The position numbers and the translations under genes were made by a program. Positions 16,678 through 23,015 of a stretch of DNA of 64,000 nt are shown piece after piece. The stretch lies in assembly GCF_048595595.1 (NCBI RefSeq), contig NZ_CP184347.1, one strand, 5' to 3'. Source of the stretch: Bacteroides pyogenes_A (lineage in GTDB: Bacteria; Bacteroidota; Bacteroidia; Bacteroidales; Bacteroidaceae). Positions within the stretch are counted from its first letter, which is position 1, and each line of letters starts with the position of its first letter. The notes beneath the pieces were generated by a model that did not search any database, was not told the DNA's origin, and saw nothing but the letters and a program-made list of their open reading frames with translations.

Positions 16678-19600
16678 TCAGTCGATCAATCCCAATATAT
16701 AATAAGCGAATCCCACAGCCGGATATTCCTCTTTCAGGTATTCCTTGAGTTCCTGCTCATTCGCCTTGATTTTGTTATTGATCAAGCGGCTGATTACAGG
16801 ATTCAGATTTCCGTACAATCCCAATATGCCCGGAACATCAGTGCGCTTCACACGCGGATTGGCAATAAGCAACGCCAGCACTCTGGCCTGCTGATGGTCG
16901 TAACTGGAGAACCGGAGTATATCATTCAGGAGCACAGGGTCTGTAACGCTCAACACTTCGTACATGGACAGAATGAGACGGTCCACCCGCCTTACCACTT
17001 CTTTCGCGCCCGAAGCTATCTCCACTTCCAGTTCCTTGTCGAACTTCTTATTCACCAACCGCTCGTTCGCGGCGGTTATTCCCTCTCTTATATGCCGGTA
17101 TTCACCGATGCTCGCCGCTATTTCCTCTTTGATCTCCAGCAGAGAAAGCCTATCGTCCGCCTGCTTCAGCAATCGCAGCAAGCGGATGCGCTCATCGCGG
17201 CGGGTACACAAAAGCGCTTCATCGATCCGGATGCCCAACCCTTCGGATACTTTATCGGGTTGTGCGATCTCATCCAAGCGGCAACGCATCTGCTCCACAT
17301 ACCGGAGAATAAGCGCCAGTGCGTCGCCGGAGAAAACATGCCCGTAAGCGCGCTTCAGTTTCAGGAATTCATCATTTACTTTATCAAGGGGCATTTGCGC
17401 CGTCTTCTCTTTTAGAAGAAGGAACTCATTCCTCAAACCCTTATTTACGCCTTCCAATTCCAGACAGCCTTCCATATCTTCAGCATAGCGTACGGATTCA
17501 CGTTCCAAGCCGATAAGCAAATTCATCCACTGCTCATTACCGCTTACAGCACTTTTTATCCGCTCGATATTGTTCGATTTCTCAGCTTCCGCCGCCTCTG
17601 CAAGCATGAATGGCTTGTCGAAAGCCTCCGTACCTGCTATCCATTCGGCTTGCTCTTTTAGTTTCTTCAGCAGGCACAATGTAGCCTCGCGGTTCCGGTT
17701 GATAATATCGTTCGTGAGCCGGGTAATAAGCGCATACGTTTTCTTGCGTTCAGCCGCATCGGGGTCTATCGTCTCAATCTCGGCTCTCAGGCAAGCCACC
17801 TCCTCGCGCGACGCCTCGTCGGACAAGTCGTAAAGCAACTCCAGATCGTCCACCCGCCCCTTCAAAGCTTCCACCCGCCGCAGTATCTGCTTTTTCGTAC
17901 TGCTCCTGCGCCGAAAGTAACCGCCCACAGCCAAAGCGATAATACCCAAAACAAGTATGGCTGTAATGACAACAAAACGCAAGTTGAAAGTGCTTCCGGG
18001 AGCGAACGCCACCCAGCGGGGGACATCTTCGCGGTCGATGCCGATGGTAAGCACACCGAGATCCGAACCGAGACAGAGCCGTCCGTTACAAACAAAAGCA
18101 GCGGCGGGATTAAAGCGTATATCGGTATAGTATTTCCCCTTGTCGCAAATACGCCCGCCGCTGATGGAAAATTTCCGGATTCCGAATTCGGGTAATGCGT
18201 AGAACAGCGTATCGTTGGCATACAGCAATCTGCTATAACCCCTCACCCGGAGGGTATCATCAGGGTTTTGCGAAAGAATATAATGATTGGTCAGAGTAAT
18301 AAGAGCGGGGCGATAACTTTCGGTAGCGATCAGGTCTCTGATAAACGAGCTTTTTTCCGTACCGGGAACCGGCTTGAATGCCGTATCCGGACTTACATAA
18401 AATATGCCGTCGTTCAGTGTCGACAAGTATAAGAAGCCGGAATGCCTGGGAGCAAAGAAAGAAGTCACGTAGCGGTCTTTAAAAACGGAAACGGTATCTG
18501 CCTCGCCGTCCTCACCGACAATCACCAGACCGTCCTGCACTCCCAAGAGAAGTTCGTCGCCGTCTTTCTTTTTCTTGAGCCAAGAGGCGGTTATCTTGTC
18601 TTTGGAGCGATACACCGTAGCCGGCGAATGAGACAGACGGTTCTCCATCAGGTTTCCGGAGACTTTGAGTCGCTTCACCTCCTGGCGGGTGTTGCGATAA
18701 TAAAGCCGATTCCCGGACATGTCCATCCAGACGATCTGTTCCTCTTTCGGAAAAGAACAAATCTGCGATGCCAAAAATTCACCTTTCCGCTGACGGTATA
18801 GCTCGTTGCCGGAAGTCAGGTAATAGAGAAAGCCGGCTTCCATACACGCCGCTTTCACGGAAATATCTCCATTGAAAATGCCCAGATGATGAGGAACCCT
18901 CCAAAGAGCGCGTTCGGTAAGCAACAAGGTAAAATCTTTGTTAGGATCGGGCATTACCACATTCCGGCATCCGGCAGGGATTTTCCTGCGCAGCGGAATA
19001 AGAACGAACTTCTCGAGGTCATCGCTCAGCAGCAAATTATCGGTACCTGCCAGATAGTAAACGCCTCCTGCCCGATAGCAGAGCTTGGGAGCGAACTCCA
19101 GTTGTATTTCTTTCAACAATCCGCCATCGGTACGGTTCAGAAAGAGTGTGTTATCGGACAAGACGAAGAGGGTATCGTTGCAGACAGACACGTGGTCGAC
19201 GAAACGTCGCGAATGAATCACACGCCCGGCGTGGCGTACCATATCGAACAGAAAAACGCCCTGCTCAGTGGAAGCAAACAAAATGCTGTCTTTATAGGAA
19301 CACAGATTATTGACCACGAAAGATTTGTTATACAAACTGTCCCAAACGTCCTGAGAGGGGTAAAGCAGGCGAAGCGAATCCGGAGAGGCTTTCGGTGAAA
19401 GAACGTAGAACCCCTGGCTGGTAGCCACATAAACCGAATCGCGTATCAGAGCTATGTCATAAGGCGAATATCTGTTTTTCTTCTGAGGAATAAAATAGGT
19501 CTTCAGATTCCGCGCCCCGTGCTCATCCATCTCCCATTTCTGCAAGCCGGAGTTTCTTACTCCTATCCAGCATATCTCTTTGCGTGAGTCGTTCTTTTCA

Positions 19601-19851
19601 GATACAACCTTATAGATACGATCTTCTCCGATATCGTAAACGCGGCGTTCATCGCCTCTCAAACGCCAGAGAGCGCCCGTTTCACCGCCCACCCAGACTA
19701 TACTGTCGGCTCCGGACGACAAAGAAGACAGCCGCTCGTCGAAGCAGTATTCCGTTTCGCCCAGCGTGTTTATCTTTTCAACCTTTTCACAACTCGCAGT
19801 TACGAAAACGCATATAAGGAAGATAATGACGTACGATATATTTGTTCTCAT
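16678..19851 (-). CDS. Large membrane-spanning sensor/regulator-like protein, type unknown
   Basis: This 1,057-aa protein runs from the ATG at 19849-19851. An N-terminal hydrophobic segment ends in VTASC (residue 21), so it is a signal peptide, perhaps of lipoprotein type. Residues 30-600 look like a beta-propeller, with recurring short strands of the kind SLFVLSD and VYVATSQGFYVLSP. One membrane helix lies at about 622-645, followed by a coiled coil and a long helical region. The C-terminal ~75 residues (VLALLIANPRVKRTDVPGIL, then ISRLINNKIK) look like a winged-helix or HTH-type fold. The layout is that of an HTCS sensor, but histidine-kinase and receiver motifs are absent. I do not recognise the family. 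It may transmit an extracellular signal directly to DNA or to a partner. Confidence 0.75.
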   Translation of the reverse strand: MRTNISYVIIFLICVFVTASCEKVEKINTLGETEYCFDERLSSLSSGADSIVWVGGETGALWRLRGDERRVYDIGEDRIYKVVSEKNDSRKEICWIGVRNSGLQKWEMDEHGARNLKTYFIPQKKNRYSPYDIALIRDSVYVATSQGFYVLSPKASPDSLRLLYPSQDVWDSLYNKSFVVNNLCSYKDSILFASTEQGVFLFDMVRHAGRVIHSRRFVDHVSVCNDTLFVLSDNTLFLNRTDGGLLKEIQLEFAPKLCYRAGGVYYLAGTDNLLLSDDLEKFVLIPLRRKIPAGCRNVVMPDPNKDFTLLLTERALWRVPHHLGIFNGDISVKAACMEAGFLYYLTSGNELYRQRKGEFLASQICSFPKEEQIVWMDMSGNRLYYRNTRQEVKRLKVSGNLMENRLSHSPATVYRSKDKITASWLKKKKDGDELLLGVQDGLVIVGEDGEADTVSVFKDRYVTSFFAPRHSGFLYLSTLNDGIFYVSPDTAFKPVPGTEKSSFIRDLIATESYRPALITLTNHYILSQNPDDTLRVRGYSRLLYANDTLFYALPEFGIRKFSISGGRICDKGKYYTDIRFNPAAAFVCNGRLCLGSDLGVLTIGIDREDVPRWVAFAPGSTFNLRFVVITAILVLGIIALAVGGYFRRRSSTKKQILRRVEALKGRVDDLELLYDLSDEASREEVACLRAEIETIDPDAAERKKTYALITRLTNDIINRNREATLCLLKKLKEQAEWIAGTEAFDKPFMLAEAAEAEKSNNIERIKSAVSGNEQWMNLLIGLERESVRYAEDMEGCLELEGVNKGLRNEFLLLKEKTAQMPLDKVNDEFLKLKRAYGHVFSGDALALILRYVEQMRCRLDEIAQPDKVSEGLGIRIDEALLCTRRDERIRLLRLLKQADDRLSLLEIKEEIAASIGEYRHIREGITAANERLVNKKFDKELEVEIASGAKEVVRRVDRLILSMYEVLSVTDPVLLNDILRFSSYDHQQARVLALLIANPRVKRTDVPGILGLYGNLNPVISRLINNKIKANEQELKEYLKEEYPAVGFAYYILGLID

Positions 19852-19913
19852 GCGGGATACTTTATGACTATTATTTTTAAACCGGTTCTTTACAATCGCT
19901 TGCAACGATATGA

Positions 19914-19921
19914 CAAACTTA
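19914..19921 (-). promoter_or_regulatory. Putative -7 box for the large sensor gene (TAAGTTTG, minus strand)
   Basis: Plus-strand CAAACTTA gives TAAGTTTG on the coding strand, 62 bases upstream of the ATG at 19851. No good -33 element is apparent. Confidence 0.45.
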
Positions 19922-20081
19922 CACAAAAATATTTATTTACGGGCTCATCTTCACAAACAAATGTGTGCTCGCTTACAGCAGCCATATATCTCCGGCGGGG
20001 TGTATATATAGCCTGTCTTTGCCTGAAAAAGGTAGAAGAGGTCAAGACCGAATACTGAGGCAAGAAATATGACGGTTTGGT

Positions 20082-20420
20082 CTATGTAACCACAGACGAC
20101 AAGGGAAACAAGTCAGCACACCTATGCACGCTTCTAAGGCTTGCTATAATAGTATGTACAATAGAGGGTAAAGGTATCTTATGGAGAGGTGCCATGTTTG
20201 TTGAGCCATCTTGCTTCAATAACTTACCCGTTTTAGTCATGAACCGAGTTTTTTCAGCAGCAGTGATCAACCCCAAAACAGTTGTTCCTTTTCTATCTGT
20301 TGAAGCCATTTGCCTTATTCAAGCAACAGGCATTGTCAACCCATAGTAAGCAGCAATAGAAGTAAGGCATGCTGCGTCACAATCTGTTATGTCATGTTGC
20401 TTTATCTCGATTGTACTCAT
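20082..20420 (-). pseudogene. Remnant of C39-peptidase (bacteriocin-processing ABC transporter) gene
   Basis: From the ATG at 20418-20420 the frame reads IKQHDITDCDAACLTSIAAY, which matches the N-terminal cysteine-protease (C39) domain of peptide-secreting ABC transporters. The catalytic Cys is present, but the usual DCGAAC reads DCDAAC. A TGA at 20319-20321 replaces an expected Arg codon (CGA to TGA). The same frame then continues with IRQMASTDRKGTTVLGL and KIPLPSIVH, both C39-like. The catalytic His region is not recognisable, the frame stops at 20082 and no transporter domain follows. The start overlaps the stop of the CPBP gene as ATGA, so the two were translationally coupled in one operon. 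It would have cleaved double-glycine leaders like those encoded upstream. Confidence 0.8.
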
Positions 20421-20899
20421 TTAATTCCAGAAAAAAGAAATTCATAAAGAAGAGGCGTGGCATTTATTGAAAAATGAACCGCAAATATAGAAATAAAAGG
20501 ATGGTTACCTTGACGTAAATGATAGCCAGCAACAAGGAGAATACTCGGTATAAAGGCAAACATAATATACACTATTGAGTAAAAATGTTGTAAGGCAAAA
20601 AAAAGACCGGAAATAGCAATAATAAGCCATAATCGTTTCTGCAGAAAATGAATCTTACTCAATAAATGATACGGGAGAGCTTGAAAAAGCGCCGTTTCAA
20701 TCAGTGGTGCTACGAGGATTACGATTGTATAATCGTAGATACTTTGAGGGGCCTCAAAGCTATATTGCGAAGATAACTGTATACCGCTAATCCTAACTAA
20801 TGCATCAAAGAAAATATTCCATAGACACCCGATAAACAAAAAAATGCATACAAATAATGCTACTGGTGCATCAGCCAGCCATTTAAAAATCTTATTCAT
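20417..20899 (-). CDS. CPBP-type intramembrane protease homologue (Abi/CAAX family)
   Basis: This 160-aa polytopic protein runs from the ATG at 20897-20899; an upstream TTG is less likely. About five hydrophobic segments are visible. CPBP-type residues are APLIETALFQAL (Glu68, where the family usually has EExxxR, so the second Glu and the Arg are missing), FFALQHF (His105) and VHFSINA (His142, Asn146). Such proteins occur beside bacteriocin genes as immunity or processing factors. Its stop overlaps the start of the C39 remnant (ATGA), and the three small peptide genes lie directly upstream on the same strand. Activity is uncertain because of the degenerate first motif. Confidence 0.75.
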   Translation of the reverse strand: MNKIFKWLADAPVALFVCIFLFIGCLWNIFFDALVRISGIQLSSQYSFEAPQSIYDYTIVILVAPLIETALFQALPYHLLSKIHFLQKRLWLIIAISGLFFALQHFYSIVYIMFAFIPSILLVAGYHLRQGNHPFISIFAVHFSINATPLLYEFLFSGIK

Positions 20900-20941
20900 A
20901 CATAGGATGTTTCCTACAAGTAACACTTGTAAATGACGCTA

Positions 20942-21061
20942 TTATCTATATGTAACCCAATACCACAGAGATTCACCTCCATTACATTCAACAACTTCAT
21001 TGAGAGTGAACTCTTCAATACCTTTCATTATGGAAATTTCAGATAAATCTAATTTTGCCAT
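20942..21061 (-). CDS. 39-aa double-glycine leader peptide (putative peptide precursor)
   Basis: This short gene runs from the ATG at 21059-21061 to the TAA at 20942-20944. The N-terminal part, MAKLDLSEISIMKGIEEFTL, is acidic and helical, with hydrophobic residues at leader-like spacing. It continues NEVVECNGG, a double-glycine cleavage motif at residues 28-29, leaving a ten-residue core ESLWYWVTYR rich in aromatics. This is the pattern of Bacteroidales natural-product or bacteriocin precursors matured by C39 peptidases. The gene is 42 bases upstream of the CPBP gene, and the C39 remnant lies beyond that. The call is inference from leader form plus context. Product and activity are unknown. 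Confidence 0.65.
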   Translation of the reverse strand: MAKLDLSEISIMKGIEEFTLNEVVECNGGESLWYWVTYR

Positions 21062-21115
21062 AATATTCTTTATTTTTAATGTCACCGTAAGGCACTTTCT
21101 TCTTGATCTTTAATA

Positions 21116-21280
21116 CTATTTCTTAGAGAAAACACCAATGATTCCTCGAACAATATCAGGACCATCAGTAATTATCACATAGGCCAAAAGTCCTACGACT
21201 ACAGCGATCAAAAAAGAGATGAAAGATGTCGTTTTTTTTCTTCCACCCTTAGTGTTTTGGTTTCCTTCCTGCGTAGCCAT
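21116..21280 (-). CDS. 54-aa small membrane peptide
   Basis: The gene runs from the ATG at 21278-21280 to the TAG at 21116-21118. The first 18 residues are polar and Lys-rich (NTKGGRKKTT). One hydrophobic helix follows (FISFLIAVVVGLLAYVII, about residues 20-37), then a short amphipathic tail ending VFSKK. A Gly-Gly pair at residues 12-13 could be a very short leader, but the distance is unusually small. It lies between two other small peptide genes on the same strand with 54- and 29-base gaps. It could be a secreted peptide, an immunity peptide or a transporter accessory. I do not recognise a family. Confidence 0.55.
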   Translation of the reverse strand: MATQEGNQNTKGGRKKTTSFISFLIAVVVGLLAYVIITDGPDIVRGIIGVFSKK

Positions 21281-21309
21281 CACTAATTCCTTCTCTAATA
21301 TCTCCGAAA

Positions 21310-21441
21310 TTATTTACGAAAGGAAACTATAAGTCCTACGGCCAATCCCATAATGACTGGTGATACTCCTCTATTCACAGATTTAACTCCTCCTTCTTCT
21401 AAGGGATCCAAACCCGTCACATTTAATTGAAAATTTTTCAT
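21310..21441 (-). CDS. 43-aa small peptide with early double glycine
   Basis: The gene runs from the ATG at 21439-21441 to the TAA at 21310-21312. An acidic N-terminal segment (MKNFQLNVTGLDPLEEGG) ends in Gly-Gly at 17-18. A basic, hydrophobic part follows (VKSVNRGVSPVIMGLAVGLI) ending SFRK. This split resembles a leader and a membrane-active core, although the leader is short for a C39 substrate. It is the first of the small genes in the minus-strand cluster with the CPBP and C39 genes. A TAnnTTTG-like sequence abuts its start. Function is unknown. Confidence 0.6.
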   Translation of the reverse strand: MKNFQLNVTGLDPLEEGGVKSVNRGVSPVIMGLAVGLIVSFRK

Positions 21442-21648
21442 CAAATTTATCTAATTAGTTAAACATAAAAGTGTTATTTAACGTCGCCAAAATACAAATA
21501 AAAACAGAAACAGCTAAACTTTCCGGAGTGCTTTTTTTGTATTTTTTATTCATCCGATCTTTTCCTATGATATCATTAATTCATGAACAACCTAATTATC
21601 AGGTATAAGATAAATATAGTTAACCAAAATCAAGCAATCACAGACAGC
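21442..21648. other. AT-rich intergenic stretch upstream of the small-peptide cluster
   Basis: With the repeat block that follows, this fills the ~390 bases between the first small peptide and mnmA. No coding frame was recognised. The promoter of the peptide cluster should lie here. TAAATTTG (minus strand, 21442-21449) touches the first start codon. Confidence 0.5.
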
Positions 21649-21784
21649 ATGGTGGGCATATATGGTCATGTATGGTAGACATATATAGTCATGTATGGTG
21701 AATATATATGGTCATGTATGGTGGATATATATGGCTACCACGCTGGGCATATATACTCACCATGGTGAATATATATAGAAATGG
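21649..21784. repeat. 23-bp tandem repeat, about six units
   Basis: Units of the form ATGGTGnnnATATATGGTCATGT stand head to tail: 21649-21671, 21672-21694, 21695-21717, 21718-21740, a degenerate 21-bp copy at 21741-21761 and 21762-21784. Copies differ at a few positions. There are no spacers, so it is not a CRISPR array. It lies 52 bases beyond the mnmA stop, upstream of the small-peptide cluster. Confidence 0.9.
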
Positions 21785-21835
21785 AAGGGTGTAAAAACGA
21801 ACGTGGAAAAGCCGGAAACGAACCTCCAAGGAAAC

Positions 21836-22903
21836 CTATACGATAATGCCTCCTCCCAACAACAAACCGTCTTTGTAGAATGCTGCCGCCTGCCCCGGAG
21901 CAATGGCAGCCAGCGGTTCGTGCAACTGCACATGCAGCAGATTGTCGGGAGTCACCGTCACCGTGCAATGGTTTTCCTGCTTCCGGTAGCGGATTTTTAC
22001 TGTCACATCGTCGTGTCCCAACAGGCGGTCTGCACAGACCATGTTCCAGTCTTTGAGCAACATTTCCGTTTTTTCCAGCGACTGCAACGGGGCAAGCGTC
22101 ACTTCATTCTTTAGCGGATCGATCTCTTTCACGAACACGGCACGATTGAGATGAATGCCCAATCCCCGTCGCTGCCCGACGGTATAGAAAGGATACCCCT
22201 CGTGCCAACCGATAAAACCGCCGTTTTCATCGATGAATTTCCCTCTCCCCACAACTTCGGCAAACGACTGCCCCTTATCGGCAAACCACCTTTTCAGAAA
22301 GCTCCGGTAATCCATCGGGCAAAAGCAAACGCCCAGGCTATCCTTTTTCACCGAGACTTCATGGAATCCTTTATCCGCCGCCTGAGCGCGCGCCTCTGTC
22401 TTGCTAATGTCGCCCATCGGCAGAAGCATTCTCCGGAGAATTTCCTGCGGAAGCCCCCACAAAAAGAAAGTTTGGTCTTTATCGCCATCGGCGGCGTATG
22501 TAATATAATAGGTGTCATCCATTTTCACCTTACGCGCATAATGTCCCGTAGCAATATGATACACCCCCATTTCATCGGCTATGCGGGCAAGCAACGGCCA
22601 TTTCAGGAAGTTATTGCACAGCGTGCAGGGGACAGGCGTGCGCCCCGCCATATACTCCCCCACGAAGTACTCCATAATCTGTTCGCGAAACAGCGTGCGG
22701 GCATCATACGTGATATGAGCGATTCCCAGCTTCTCCGACAATTCGCGCGCATCGTCCGAAGAGGCGGTGGAGCCGTCGATCTCGTAGAAACGAAAGGTGA
22801 CTCCGGTTACCTCGTAACCGGCTTCAAGCAGGCGCATGGCGGCAACGGAACTGTCCGTACCCCCGCTCATTCCCAATAATACGCGTTTGTTCTCTTCCAT
22901 CAT
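21836..22903 (-). CDS. mnmA: tRNA-specific 2-thiouridylase MnmA
   Basis: This enzyme performs the ATP-dependent 2-thiolation of the wobble uridine in Lys, Glu and Gln tRNAs. It is 355 aa. Visible are the PP-loop MSGGTDSS (residues 12-19, with Thr where most homologues have Val), the first catalytic Cys region VPCTLCNN (about 95-102), the tRNA-contact segment ATGHYAR and the second Cys region GVCFCPMDY (about 195), and the C-terminal beta-barrel ending LLLGGGIIV. The start is the first of two adjacent ATG codons (22901-22903 or 22898-22900). A TAATTTTG box lies only five bases upstream, so the leader may be very short. It is divergent from the helicase gene. Confidence 0.92.
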   Translation of the reverse strand: MMEENKRVLLGMSGGTDSSVAAMRLLEAGYEVTGVTFRFYEIDGSTASSDDARELSEKLGIAHITYDARTLFREQIMEYFVGEYMAGRTPVPCTLCNNFLKWPLLARIADEMGVYHIATGHYARKVKMDDTYYITYAADGDKDQTFFLWGLPQEILRRMLLPMGDISKTEARAQAADKGFHEVSVKKDSLGVCFCPMDYRSFLKRWFADKGQSFAEVVGRGKFIDENGGFIGWHEGYPFYTVGQRRGLGIHLNRAVFVKEIDPLKNEVTLAPLQSLEKTEMLLKDWNMVCADRLLGHDDVTVKIRYRKQENHCTVTVTPDNLLHVQLHEPLAAIAPGQAAAFYKDGLLLGGGIIV

Positions 22904-22907
22904 GCCG

Positions 22908-22915
22908 CAAAATTA
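22908..22915 (-). promoter_or_regulatory. Putative -7 box for mnmA (TAATTTTG, minus strand)
   Basis: Plus-strand CAAAATTA gives TAATTTTG on the coding strand, four bases upstream of the first ATG. If used, the mRNA would be leaderless or nearly so. Confidence 0.35.
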
Positions 22916-22993
22916 CGTATTTTTCCGATGTAAACTTTCTGCAGAAGCTGTGATTTTCACGCTAAAGAAAGGATATGAATCAATATTTTTATT

Positions 22994-23001
22994 TAAGTTT
23001 G
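22994..23001 (+). promoter_or_regulatory. Putative -7 box for the SNF2-type helicase gene (TAAGTTTG)
   Basis: TAAGTTTG matches TAnnTTTG and ends 14 bases before the ATG at 23016, implying a leader of under ten bases or use of the second ATG at 23022. Confidence 0.4.
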
Positions 23002-23015
23002 CAGATTAAAGAAAA

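Noticed and set aside
20077..20346. 89-codon plus-strand frame in the C39 remnant region
   Set aside because: The minus strand in the same place reads as C39 peptidase on both sides of a stop, which explains the sequence better.
21649..21784. CRISPR array
   Set aside because: The 23-bp units are directly adjacent with no spacers, and no cas gene is present.
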